From: Methylocystis sp. MJC1
Lineage (GTDB): Bacteria; Pseudomonadota; Alphaproteobacteria; Rhizobiales; Beijerinckiaceae
Length of the DNA: 64,000 bases
Direction of reading: 5' to 3'
Assembly (NCBI RefSeq): GCF_026427715.1
Contig: NZ_CP107558.1
Span: 471,001 to 535,000, forward strand
This document shows, piece after piece, positions 1 to 8,325 of this stretch (positions within the stretch are counted from its first letter, which is position 1; every line of letters begins with the position of its first letter). Below the pieces are notes generated by a model that saw nothing but the letters and a program-made list of their open reading frames with translations, was not told where the DNA came from and made no database searches. Both the position numbers and the translations under genes were made by a program.

Positions 1-1
1 G

Positions 2-886
2 GCCGATCTTGCCGTCGGCAACGGCCCCAATGAATCGACCGCTCTGCCTCCGGAGCAATTCGATGTGCTGCGCGCCAATTCGAAAGATCCGGTGATCGCG
101 TTCCTCAAAGAGAAGCTGAAAGACAACGCCGCGCCCGATCGGCGTGACCGCGTCGAGCTCGCGGCGATCGACTTCCATTGGCCCAACGCTTCGCTCGTCC
201 ACGGGTACGACCACGATCTCGGATATAATCCGATCCGGCTCAAAATATTCGAAGATGCGACCGGCGCCGGCGACCATGTGGCGCTGCCCGAGCAGCGGGA
301 GTTCTCCAAGCTCTATCCCGCCTATCGCTCGCCGCTCTCCGACATGCTGGGCCTGCGTTATGTCGCAACGGGCGTGCCGATCGAGGAAATCGACAAGCAT
401 TACAAACCCGGCGATCTCGACGAGCTGACGCAGATCGGCAAGGTCTATATCTACGAGAACAAAAGCGCCTATCCGCGCGTCATGGTCGTGACCTGCGCCA
501 TGCATGTCGATTTCGCGCGCATGGTCGAAACCGGCGAATGGCCGGAGGCTGATTATCGCGAGACGGTGCTGCTTGAGGAGCCGCCGCTCTGCCACACGCG
601 CAAAGGCCTGCCGCCTGACGCCGCGCGGGCGCAAATTGTCACCTATAGCAACACAAAAGTCGTCATCGAGGCGAACGCCCCGCCCGGCGGCGGCTGGCTC
701 ATCCTCAACGACGTCTGGCACCCTTGGTGGTTCGCGACGCTCGACGGCGAGGCTGCAGAGATTCTGCGCGCCAATGTGCTGTTCCGCGCGGTGGCGATTC
801 CGGAAGGGCGGCATGAGGTGCAATTTACCTTCGAGCCGGTTCCGGGGCTGTTGCGTGAGATTTGGCGCAGGCGCCAGCATAACTGA
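2..886 (+). CDS. C-terminal part of a YfhO-like multi-pass membrane protein (5' end outside window)
   Basis: The frame is open from the first bases of the window, so this is the tail of a longer gene; the internal GTG at 65 is not taken as the true start. The visible 294 residues are soluble in character. They end in a segment (LILNDVWHPWW, then RANVLFRAV and EVQFTFEP) that matches the C-terminal beta-rich domain of bacterial YfhO-type membrane proteins, which are linked to glycosyl transfer onto lipids or surface polymers. No membrane helix is visible because the N-terminal part is missing. Family assignment is by recognition of the C-terminal pattern; the substrate cannot be inferred. The next gene is convergent, with a long palindrome between. 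Confidence 0.6.
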   Translation, partial: ADLAVGNGPNESTALPPEQFDVLRANSKDPVIAFLKEKLKDNAAPDRRDRVELAAIDFHWPNASLVHGYDHDLGYNPIRLKIFEDATGAGDHVALPEQREFSKLYPAYRSPLSDMLGLRYVATGVPIEEIDKHYKPGDLDELTQIGKVYIYENKSAYPRVMVVTCAMHVDFARMVETGEWPEADYRETVLLEEPPLCHTRKGLPPDAARAQIVTYSNTKVVIEANAPPGGGWLILNDVWHPWWFATLDGEAAEILRANVLFRAVAIPEGRHEVQFTFEPVPGLLREIWRRRQHN

Positions 887-911
887 TACGAGATCCGCTT
901 GATTGGTTCGG

Positions 912-1016
912 TGTCATTCCCGACGCGCGCAAAGCGAGCGATCGGGAATCCAGAGCAAAACCGGCGCTTTTGCAGCTCTGGATTCCGGTCGGGCTTTCAG
1001 CCCGCCGGGAATGACA
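912..1016. repeat. Long imperfect palindrome, REP-like
   Basis: The outer arms TGTCATTCCC and GGGAATGACA and the inner arms GGAATCCAGAGC and GCTCTGGATTCC pair over about 105 bp. The layout resembles the dispersed palindromic elements common between genes in Rhizobiales. It lies between two convergent genes and may also act in transcript ends. Confidence 0.7.
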
Positions 1017-1062
1017 ATGCCCACGCGAGCTATTCAAACGGAAATGGTATGATTTGAATTTG

Positions 1063-1097
1063 GAGAGAGCCCGGCGCTTGTGCGCCGGGCTCTCTCT
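1063..1097 (-). terminator. Hairpin after the TonB receptor gene
   Basis: A 15-bp perfect stem (GAGAGAGCCCGGCGC with its complement) and a 4-nt loop lie 20 nt past the stop codon of the minus-strand receptor gene. There is no clear U-tract, so this could be an mRNA-stabilising 3' end rather than a classical terminator. Confidence 0.6.
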
Positions 1098-1116
1098 CAC
1101 GAGACGTTCGTAGTGG

Positions 1117-3819
1117 TCAGAACTTCAAATTCGTCGCCACATAAAATGACCGCCCCATCCCCGGGACGGCGATGCCCCAGGGCGGCGCGATCGGCAAAGG
1201 CCCCGACATCGTCGCGCCGGCGCCGATATAGGCTCCGCCGAGCGGCAAATAATAGAACGTATTGAATAGATTATCGATGCCGACATCGACGCGGAGCTTT
1301 CCCCATTCATAGCTCGAGCGCAAATTGAACAACGCATAGGCCCCGGTCTTCAATTCGTTCCGGACCTGCTCGATGTTTTTCTTTGCGCCGACGAATTGCC
1401 CTTCGATCGCATTCGTCCAGCCGCCCATTTTTTGTTCGAGCGACAGTTTCGCATTGACCGGCATCATTTGGTACAGATTGCCGCCGGTCGTGATGTTCTG
1501 GCCATTGACGTAAGCGAGGATGCCTTTCGCCGTGAAGTCGCCGAGCGGCGTGTCTTTCGCCAGCACGGCGCGGCCGGAAAGATCAGCGCCGAAGATGCGG
1601 GCGTTTTGATTCACGAACTGAAGAGACGTAAATCCGTAGGTGTTGTACGGGTTGTTCATCGGCGAGGTTCCGCACACCGAGAACGGGCATCTTTGAACGT
1701 CGATGTAATTCGAGATGTAGGTGAAATAAGGAGTGAACGTCAGGTTCATGCTCCCGTTGGCGTCATGCCAATCCGCCGTCGCGCTGATCGTGTTGGCGAC
1801 TTCCGGCTTCAGGTTCAGATTGCCGATATAGAAGTTTCCGTCGCCGAACCACCCGATCATTTCCATCGCCATCAGGCCATTCGACCAAGTGTAGCGTTCG
1901 AAGAGATTCGGCGAGCGGCTCTTTAATGAATAACCGAGCGAATAAGTTTGCGTTGCGCTCGGCGTGTAGGTAGCTTGCGCCGTTGCGTTCCAGTTCTGAT
2001 CGGTGCGGGACCGGTCGGCGAGATTGAAACGGGTGGCGGGGAATATCGGCTTGGCGTCATAGCCGGAGCTATTGTAGCCGTGCACCGGCCCGGCGCTCAT
2101 GAGGACGGTGTCGCTGCGAAAGCCGAACTGGGTCGTCCATTGTCGGTTCCAGTGCGATTCCAGCTCCGCATAGACGTCGAAACGGTCTCTCTGCCCGTTA
2201 TTGATGTTTATGAAAGTATCAGGTGCCATGCCGCCCACTGTGAAGCCGCGCGGGAGAACCGCGGGGGACGGCGGCCACCATTCATTGTAGCGGTACTGTT
2301 GATATTCTCCGCCGACGCGCAGAATATCCCGGTCCGTCACGTTGATGCTGGCGTTGATTTTCGCGCCCGTATTTTGCGCCTTGGTGTCCATCGGCATGCC
2401 GGGCGCAACGACGGTGTTCACGGTTCCATAGAAGAACTGCTTGTCCTCGCCGAAGTCCATGATGTGGCGGACGGTCTGGTGATAGACCTGTGCGTCGAGC
2501 AGGCCCCACTCATATTGGCCGTCGTAGCGAAGATTGCCCTGGATGCTGCGGTTTTCCGTCATATCCATGCGCTGGTTGGGGTACCATTGATATGGAATAT
2601 GCTGGAAGCCGAGATTGAATCGCAGCTGATGGTTTTCGTGCCGCCATGCGAAGCCGATGTCGTGGTTCTGGGTCTGGTAGGCGCTGCCGCCAACCTCATT
2701 GCCGGTCAGCCAGGGCGTGTAGGCGCCGAGCCGGGTGATCGGGAAGGTCGACGGAGGCGTCAGAAAGGCCGACCATGCGGGATGGAAATCCGCGGCGGCC
2801 TTATAATTCTGCGACTGTGCGTAGGAGCCGTTGTAGGTCACGCTGAAAGTGTCGGTCGCAGCGGTCGCCGAGAGATGACCGCCCAAAGCGTTCCCGTTGC
2901 TGCGATAGAAAGCGCCGACTTCGCCCGTGACGAGCACCTGCTGGCCGGGAGCCGCGTATAGGGGCGGCCGCGGATCGACGCGAATGGTTCCGCCGACGCT
3001 GTCGCCGCCGACGCTGACTGGGACGACGCCCGGATAGACCTGGATTTTCCCTATATTGGAGGGGTCGATGTAGGAAAGCGGCGGGTTCATGTGGTTGGCG
3101 CAAGCGGCCAGAATGGGCATGCCGGCGACGGTGACATGCAAGCGGTCGTCGGCGAGCCCGTCGAGGACCGGCAGGCTGGAGACGCCGCCAGCATTGTAGA
3201 CAAATGCGCCCGGCACATCGCGAAGCAGACTCGCCGTGTCATTCGTCGTCGCGCTTTGCGCGACGACGTCGTCGATGACCGTCGAGACGCCGGCCGGCTG
3301 GCTGATGCTGCGCACCGCCGGCGCGGGCGGATGCGGCGCCGCAACGACCGTCGTCGGACGGGCGGCTGTGGTGCGCGCCCGGCGCGCGGCGCCGATTTCG
3401 ATCGGGGGCAGGGGGTGCGCGTGTGCGCCACTTGCGTCGCTGCGCCTTCCTGTGTCTGCTTCGGCGAGCACGATAGAAACCGATCGGCCGCCCTGATCGA
3501 TTTCATATTTCAGTCCCGTGCCGATCAGCAACTCGCGCAATGCGCCGTCGAGCGTGCGTTTGCCGGAGACGCCGGCGGTTCTCAGGTGGCGCGTGAGCGC
3601 GGCGTCATAAAGGAGTTGCGCGCCGCTTTCGTCCGCCAGCGAGTTGAGCGCATCGGCGACCGACCCGGCAGGGATCGAATAGGCCTGCGCAGAGACATGC
3701 GCTTTAGCCGGCGAACTATCGATGCCGAGGGCGGACGAGCCGGCGAGAAACAGGCCGATTGCCGTTGCCGCCGCCGTGGAGTTTCCTCTGTCGACAATGT
3801 GTTTTTTTCTTCCCGCCAT
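1117..3819 (-). CDS. TonB-dependent outer-membrane receptor with STN signalling domain, OprC/NosA-like (copper) plug
   Basis: The 900-residue protein has a signal sequence, then an STN (secretin/TonB short N-terminal) domain at about 45-120, a linker, a plug domain at about 175-285 and a 22-strand-type barrel ending in the aromatic residue F. The STN domain is the part that talks to an anti-sigma factor, and the FecR and FecI genes lie directly upstream on the same strand. The plug contains C240-x3-M244 followed by NPPLSY, and the barrel has H452-x-M454. This CxxxM plus HxM pair is the copper-binding signature described for OprC-type copper importers. I infer import of copper or a copper chelate. 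A methanobactin or siderophore role cannot be excluded; no methanobactin precursor or maturation gene is nearby. Confidence 0.82.
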   Translation of the reverse strand: MAGRKKHIVDRGNSTAAATAIGLFLAGSSALGIDSSPAKAHVSAQAYSIPAGSVADALNSLADESGAQLLYDAALTRHLRTAGVSGKRTLDGALRELLIGTGLKYEIDQGGRSVSIVLAEADTGRRSDASGAHAHPLPPIEIGAARRARTTAARPTTVVAAPHPPAPAVRSISQPAGVSTVIDDVVAQSATTNDTASLLRDVPGAFVYNAGGVSSLPVLDGLADDRLHVTVAGMPILAACANHMNPPLSYIDPSNIGKIQVYPGVVPVSVGGDSVGGTIRVDPRPPLYAAPGQQVLVTGEVGAFYRSNGNALGGHLSATAATDTFSVTYNGSYAQSQNYKAAADFHPAWSAFLTPPSTFPITRLGAYTPWLTGNEVGGSAYQTQNHDIGFAWRHENHQLRFNLGFQHIPYQWYPNQRMDMTENRSIQGNLRYDGQYEWGLLDAQVYHQTVRHIMDFGEDKQFFYGTVNTVVAPGMPMDTKAQNTGAKINASINVTDRDILRVGGEYQQYRYNEWWPPSPAVLPRGFTVGGMAPDTFININNGQRDRFDVYAELESHWNRQWTTQFGFRSDTVLMSAGPVHGYNSSGYDAKPIFPATRFNLADRSRTDQNWNATAQATYTPSATQTYSLGYSLKSRSPNLFERYTWSNGLMAMEMIGWFGDGNFYIGNLNLKPEVANTISATADWHDANGSMNLTFTPYFTYISNYIDVQRCPFSVCGTSPMNNPYNTYGFTSLQFVNQNARIFGADLSGRAVLAKDTPLGDFTAKGILAYVNGQNITTGGNLYQMMPVNAKLSLEQKMGGWTNAIEGQFVGAKKNIEQVRNELKTGAYALFNLRSSYEWGKLRVDVGIDNLFNTFYYLPLGGAYIGAGATMSGPLPIAPPWGIAVPGMGRSFYVATNLKF

Positions 3820-3930
3820 TATTGTGGCCTCCTCGTTCTAGCGGTGGGGGCGTTTGCCCACACCCAAGACGCGGAGGATCAGAAAACAGGATAGAAAGAA
3901 GCGGAGAATTCATCCCCTGTGATATATTTG

Positions 3931-4884
3931 TCACGAGTGGAGAAGGATCAGATAATCCGAGAGGCGCGTCGATCTGACGCCCAATCTGTTTTCGATGGCG
4001 CGGAGAACGTCGAGCGGTTCATTCATCCGGAAGACGCCGGTCACTCTTCGGTCTCTGATGTCCGAGCCGGCGATGAAGATAAGACCGTGGCGGAAGCGGC
4101 CGAGCGCCGTGATGACCTCGCCGAGCGGTTTGTCCTTGAAGATGAGTTTGCCGCGTCGCCAGGAGGTTACGCTCTCCGGGTCCACCTCATATGGGGGAAT
4201 GGCTGGCAGGCCGGGCCCATAGGCGGTCTGGCGTCCTGGGCTGACGAGGACCGATGATCCCTCGGCCGTCACTTCCACGATGTTTTCTGTCGCGGTGACC
4301 TCGATGCGCGCTTTATTGATGGCGACGTCGAAGGCGGTTCCGCGCGCCGTGATGGTCCCGCCGGCGGCCTCGACGGTGAAGGGGCGGCTCGGATCTTTCT
4401 CGACTTGGAACCAAGCTTCGCCCCGCATCAATATCACGCGTCGCTGATCGCCGGCGTAGTCCAGCGCCAATGCCGAGGCGGCGTTCATATGCGCGCGAGA
4501 CCCGTCCGGCAGCGTGACGGTTTTGAGCTCGCCGACATCGGTGCGGAAATCGGCCCGCCGCCAAATCCACAGCTCGTCGAAGAAGAGAAAGAGGCTGGCC
4601 GCAGTCGCCATCGCGCCGGCCAGCCAAAATCGCTTTCGCTGGCGTTCGGGAGACCGGGAGGCGACGTAAGCCTGCACCGCGCGCCTGGGCAGCGCTTGCC
4701 AGGAGCTCCAGAAATCGCAGGCCTCCTCGAAAGCGGCCTCGTTTCGCGGATCATTGGCGAGCCATGCTCGGAACGCCGCGAGCTCCGAAGGGGACAGGTC
4801 GCCGCCATCGATGCGGACCCACCACCGGATGGCCGCGTCTAGGCGTTCCGAAGCGTCGAGATCGTCGGAGTTGTGCTCAGCCAT
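3931..4884 (-). CDS. FecR-family anti-sigma / signal transducer
   Basis: The 317-residue protein has an N-terminal cytoplasmic domain (DUF4880-like; AIRWWVRI, then FRAWLANDPRN), one hydrophobic segment near 88-103, a central FecR domain (VTLPDGSRAHMNAAS, RGEAWFQVEKD, then GTAFDV) and a C-terminal STN-contacting region (SWRRGKLIF, then FRMNEPLDVLRAIE). It should span the inner membrane and pass the receptor's signal to the sigma factor encoded 18 nt upstream. The gene order sigma, FecR, receptor is the classical cell-surface signalling layout. Confidence 0.9.
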   Translation of the reverse strand: MAEHNSDDLDASERLDAAIRWWVRIDGGDLSPSELAAFRAWLANDPRNEAAFEEACDFWSSWQALPRRAVQAYVASRSPERQRKRFWLAGAMATAASLFLFFDELWIWRRADFRTDVGELKTVTLPDGSRAHMNAASALALDYAGDQRRVILMRGEAWFQVEKDPSRPFTVEAAGGTITARGTAFDVAINKARIEVTATENIVEVTAEGSSVLVSPGRQTAYGPGLPAIPPYEVDPESVTSWRRGKLIFKDKPLGEVITALGRFRHGLIFIAGSDIRDRRVTGVFRMNEPLDVLRAIENRLGVRSTRLSDYLILLHS

Positions 4885-4902
4885 GAGCCGTTTCTAACTT
4901 TC

Positions 4903-5397
4903 CTATTCCAGCGCCTGCTTGAGCTCCTTGAAGGCCGCGCGCAGATGTTTCTCGACCATATTGCGCGATATGCCAAGCCGACGCGCGATCTCCTCCTGAT
5001 GGAGATTTTCGAACCTGCGCATCATGAAGACTTCCCGGCGCCGGGGCGTCAATGTGTCGAGGGCGTCAAATAGCCGCGTAACCGATTGTTCGGCTTCGAG
5101 GCGGGTGACCGGGAGGGCGGTCGGCTCGGCGAGTTCGTCGATGGTCAGGCCGGCCACGAAATATTTGCTTTCCGTTCTCCGGCGTCGCGCCAGATCTTTG
5201 GCCAGATTTGCAGCCGTTGCGTGTAGTAGCGACGTCGGGTTGGTCACGTCGCCGTGTTCGGCGTGGCGCAGAACGCGGAGCACGGCTTCCTGCGCAAGAT
5301 CCGGCGCATCGTCAGCGCCGACTCTGCGAGTGAGGAAGCGTACGAGGTCTCTGGATTGACGCGCAATCTGTTCGCGAAGAGCATTTTGAAAGGACAT
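4903..5397 (-). CDS. ECF sigma factor, FecI-like
   Basis: The 164-residue protein contains sigma-70 region 2 (DAPDLAQEAVLRVLRH, residues about 28-45) and region 4 with its helix-turn-helix (LTPRRREVFMMRRFENLHQEEIA split over about 115-140, then RRLGISRNMVEKHL). It lacks regions 1 and 3, as expected for an extracytoplasmic-function sigma factor. It sits at the head of the FecR / TonB-receptor set and most likely transcribes the receptor gene when the ligand is bound. Confidence 0.9.
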   Translation of the reverse strand: MSFQNALREQIARQSRDLVRFLTRRVGADDAPDLAQEAVLRVLRHAEHGDVTNPTSLLHATAANLAKDLARRRRTESKYFVAGLTIDELAEPTALPVTRLEAEQSVTRLFDALDTLTPRRREVFMMRRFENLHQEEIARRLGISRNMVEKHLRAAFKELKQALE

Positions 5398-5552
5398 GGA
5401 TATGTCCGCAATTCATGCCCGTTGCCCTCGGCCGTCGCCTTTTGTCGAAGCGAGAAGGTGGCGTTTGGGAGGTTCGAGCGGATGTAAGGAGGGCGCCGGC
5501 GCAATGACCGACGCCAGACGACAGCGTCGCGTCTTTCGACGATTATTATTCT

Positions 5553-5960
5553 CTAAATGAATGCAGGCGGCGCGCGTGACGACCACGAACTCGCCCAGCC
5601 GCTCGCCGGACGTGGCGGGTCATTGGTGAAGGTTGGAGGCTTTTCGGCCACATCTTCAACCAGGGGAAGGAGGAAGCTCGCGGCCGCGCTCAAACGAGCG
5701 ATAAAGGCAAAGAGACTGCCGCGTCCGCCAAATTTGCAGCATTGCGCCCAACAGCGACTCTGGTCGCTGTGCGCCGGCGTGTGGCCGTCGTCTTCCGACG
5801 CCGTCGTCGAGCATCTCTCGCCGGCGGATTGCGCTGCTGTCGCGGACCCGGAGAAATTCGCGGACGCGTAGCTCAGACTTTGGATGGCAAGCAGACAGGC
5901 GACGACGACCGCAAAGAATGCGCCGAACGCAAGATGTCGCCGTGACCGAAGCGGAGCCAT
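5553..5960 (-). CDS. Small exported or membrane protein with a His/Cys cluster, unknown function
   Basis: The 135-residue product starts with a basic stretch and a hydrophobic segment (about 10-30). It then has a short HTPAHSDQSRCWAQCC block holding two His and three Cys, and a second hydrophobic stretch near 82-98. This resembles the small DUF2946-type proteins often found beside copper TonB receptors, but the match is by general pattern only. It lies upstream of, and on the same strand as, the sigma/FecR/copper-receptor genes, which supports a metal-related role. The ribosome site is weak and the start is uncertain. Confidence 0.5.
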   Translation of the reverse strand: MAPLRSRRHLAFGAFFAVVVACLLAIQSLSYASANFSGSATAAQSAGERCSTTASEDDGHTPAHSDQSRCWAQCCKFGGRGSLFAFIARLSAAASFLLPLVEDVAEKPPTFTNDPPRPASGWASSWSSRAPPAFI

Positions 5961-6083
5961 GGCGAAACAATTAATTCTCTAAATCCTGACGCGTCAACGA
6001 TCGCGGCGATGTTTTTCCTCAATTCCGTCATTTTGAATGGCGGCGTGGCGGCGCCGAAACGCTAACGGAGGGAAGCTCCAAAA

Positions 6084-6545
6084 CTAAGGACAATCCGGAT
6101 CCCAGATAAGCCGGGCAAGATCGGTCGAATCGACCTGACGATCTATGGGGCAAGCGGGGCAGTCTTTTCGGTTTGGCTTGTTCGGGCACTCGAAACATTG
6201 CCGAATAAGCGCGTCCGCCTTTTGAAGATCGATCTTTAGAGCGCTGAGCTCGTCGAGGTTTTTATCTATCCACCCCCTTAGTTCGACGAGAAGGGTGACA
6301 GCGCCGGCTGCGGCTTGTGCGCCGCTAACGCAGCGCTCGCGAGTCCGGGCCAGCCGCTCTATGTCGCCGAGCTCTCTCCCCAGATGCGCTAGCCGTAATG
6401 CGATCTTGAGGCGCTTCGCATCCTTCTCACGGTACAAGCGGGTGCCGCCCGGCGTGCGCTCCGGCGCGATTACACCCAGCTCCTCATAAAGCCGAATCGT
6501 TCTGGGCGTTGTGTTCAATCGCTCCGCCAGCTCGCCGATTTTCAT
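6084..6545 (-). CDS. MerR-family transcriptional regulator with a C-terminal cysteine cluster
   Basis: The protein begins MKIGELAERLNTT, the usual start of the MerR winged helix-turn-helix, followed by RTIRLYEELGVI and GTRLY. A coiled-coil dimer helix follows, and then a Cys-rich tail (CFECPNKPNRKDCPACP) that may bind metal or sense redox. An upstream in-frame ATG at 6584 would add 13 residues; I prefer 6545 because MerR proteins normally start at MKIG, although neither start has a good ribosome site. It is divergent from the P460-like gene, and a MerR-type promoter lies in the shared gap. Confidence 0.85.
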   Translation of the reverse strand: MKIGELAERLNTTPRTIRLYEELGVIAPERTPGGTRLYREKDAKRLKIALRLAHLGRELGDIERLARTRERCVSGAQAAAGAVTLLVELRGWIDKNLDELSALKIDLQKADALIRQCFECPNKPNRKDCPACPIDRQVDSTDLARLIWDPDCP

Positions 6546-6585
6546 GACGTCGCGTTGGTTGCGAGGGGGGAGGCGCACAGCCATA

Positions 6586-6615
6586 TTGCCAGCTTTCTTA
6601 CCGTAAGGTTAGATT
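6586..6615 (+). promoter_or_regulatory. MerR-type promoter for the P460-like gene
   Basis: TTGCCA (-35, 6586-6591) and TAGATT (-10, 6610-6615) are separated by 18 nt, and the dyad CTTAC-C-GTAAG (6597-6607) sits inside the spacer. A dyad between the -35 and -10 elements is the hallmark of MerR-activated promoters. The partner regulator is encoded divergently next door. Confidence 0.55.
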
Positions 6616-6718
6616 GTGTTGCAAGATTGAGAGCTATAGGCCCATTCTCATGGGCCTGACGTCTCAAAAGGCTTGTTTTCGGTTTTTCGAACGAGACCCC
6701 ATTCCAGGAGCTAACCCT

Positions 6719-7219
6719 ATGAAAAAATGTCTACTGCCGCTCATCCCGATCTTTGCGCTCGCTTCGGCTTCTCGTGGGGCGGAGACCGCAAATGCTCCGG
6801 GTCGCGACGGTATTTCCATGCCGTCAGATTATAAGAACTTCCGCGTAGTCGGCGTGTCACAACGCTCGGATGATCAAAGCCTGCGGGTAATCCTCGGTAA
6901 TGACATCGCTGTCGAGGCGGCGCGGGCAGGAAGGACGAACCCTTGGCCGAACGGGGCTATCCTGGCCAAGTTGGTGTGGAAGCAGAAGCAAAGCGCTCAG
7001 TTCCCCGCGGCGACCGTCCCCGACGCCTTCAGCAGCGCCGCATTCATGATCAAGGATGATTTGAAATTTGCAGCCACCGCAGGCTGGGGTTGGGGCGAAT
7101 GGGTTGGTTTGCAGCAAAAGCCGTACGACAAGCCAGGATTCGCCCAAGAATGCGTAGCGTGCCATTCATCGGTCAAAGATCAGGATTGGGTTTTCACGCG
7201 GCCAGGACAACTTCCTTAA
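6719..7219 (+). CDS. Cytochrome P460-family periplasmic c-type haem protein
   Basis: I start at the ATG at 6719 because it follows CAGGAG and opens a signal peptide (MKKCLLPLIPIFALASA); upstream ATGs lack this. The 166-residue protein contains the P460-like stretches FMIKDDLKFAAT and WGWGEW and a single haem-attachment motif CVACH (C145, C148, H149) near the C-terminus. Cytochromes P460 oxidise hydroxylamine to N2O or NO and carry a lysine cross-linked to haem; which lysine would serve here cannot be read from sequence alone. In methanotrophs such an enzyme could remove hydroxylamine formed when methane monooxygenase oxidises ammonia. Confidence 0.8.
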   Translation: MKKCLLPLIPIFALASASRGAETANAPGRDGISMPSDYKNFRVVGVSQRSDDQSLRVILGNDIAVEAARAGRTNPWPNGAILAKLVWKQKQSAQFPAATVPDAFSSAAFMIKDDLKFAATAGWGWGEWVGLQQKPYDKPGFAQECVACHSSVKDQDWVFTRPGQLP

Positions 7220-7244
7220 TCTGCGGGAGCCTGCGGCTCGAGCG

Positions 7245-8213
7245 TTAGGCGAGGTCAGCATAAACCGCGTCGATCTTCGCCCCGCGATTGAGTCCCTTAT
7301 GGACGGAGATCGCTAGCCCCGCGGCGCGCGCTTCCGCCTCGACCCGCGTGACAATCGCCTGCGCTACCGCTTCGCTCTCGACAAAGGCGAAGCCCGTCGG
7401 CCCCCATGAGGTCTGGCCGCCGCCGGTCGCGCCTTCGCGCGTCAGTCGTTCGACCGCCGCCTCCACCTTGGGGCTGGTGAAGCGCCTGCCCCCCTGCTTG
7501 GGCGCGAAGTAATCGCCGACGATCTCCTGTATCCGCGCCACGGCGGCGCCGAAGGACGCCAAGTCTCGCTCGGCCAGCGCCGGCAGCGCCTGCATCAGCA
7601 CGAGGCGGCACAGTTCGCCGCTCTCCGCCGCGCTGGACGGCGGCAGCGCCACAAAGGCTTCGCGCTCGTCCGGGCCATGCAGGCCCACGCAAGTCGGGTC
7701 ACAAATGAGCAGCACGCGCCACTCCTCAGGAAACGCGCTCCTGGCGATGACCGGCGGCGTCAGCGTGCCCGGCCCGCGTCCGCCATCGACCACGACGCCG
7801 CCCGTCACAAATAGCCCCGCGCCCAGCCCCGAGCGGGCGCCGCGCGACATCAGCGCGGCGTCGGCGACCGAATCACTCGGTAAATCCTCCAGCCGGCGCA
7901 GGGCGGCCGCGATCGATAAAGCTAATTGGGTGCCGGAGCCGAACCCCGAATGCGCAGGAATCGCCTCGTGGATCGTCAACGCATGGGCGGCGCCCGGCGC
8001 CAGCGCCGCCTGCGCCCGCGCGAGCAGCTGCGCGCCCCGCGCGCTTTCCGGCCCCTCGGCGTCATTCTGCGCGGCGCGGGCGAGGGTGAGCCGAGTGGCG
8101 GGCGCGTCCAGCGACAGGCCGAGCCCCCCAAATTTGCGCCCGAGCCCGCCGTTCATATCGAGAAAACCGAGATGCAGCCGGGCTGTCGCCTCGACGCTCA
8201 CTTTGGGCGCCAT
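7245..8213 (-). CDS. mptG: Beta-ribofuranosylaminobenzene 5'-phosphate synthase (methanopterin biosynthesis)
   Basis: The product is a GHMP-kinase-fold protein of about 322 residues with the beta-RFAP synthase pattern: ARLHLGFLDMNGGLGRKFGG near the N-terminus, HSGFGSGTQLALSIA as the glycine-rich loop, and GGGQTSWGPTGFAFV near the C-terminus. The enzyme joins 4-aminobenzoate and PRPP to begin tetrahydromethanopterin synthesis, the C1 carrier of formaldehyde oxidation in methylotrophs. I chose the ATG at 8213 because AAGGAA precedes it by five nucleotides; an upstream ATG at 8246 is possible. It is divergent from the pterin/folate genes pcd-folP-folK. Confidence 0.88.
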   Translation of the reverse strand: MAPKVSVEATARLHLGFLDMNGGLGRKFGGLGLSLDAPATRLTLARAAQNDAEGPESARGAQLLARAQAALAPGAAHALTIHEAIPAHSGFGSGTQLALSIAAALRRLEDLPSDSVADAALMSRGARSGLGAGLFVTGGVVVDGGRGPGTLTPPVIARSAFPEEWRVLLICDPTCVGLHGPDEREAFVALPPSSAAESGELCRLVLMQALPALAERDLASFGAAVARIQEIVGDYFAPKQGGRRFTSPKVEAAVERLTREGATGGGQTSWGPTGFAFVESEAVAQAIVTRVEAEARAAGLAISVHKGLNRGAKIDAVYADLA

Positions 8214-8325
8214 GTCGTTCCTTGTGTCGATCGAACAAGACTTCACGCTCGTTTAGGCTATATCTCGCTAAGACGAAAGAAGTTGCGCCGCCGCAAAACA
8301 CGATCGGCAGCAAAGGGGAGCCGGC

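Noticed and set aside
1117..6584. Methanobactin operon
   Set aside because: A sigma factor, FecR and TonB receptor are present as in mbn loci, but there is no mbnA-like precursor, mbnB, mbnC or exporter nearby, and the receptor has an ionic-copper signature instead.
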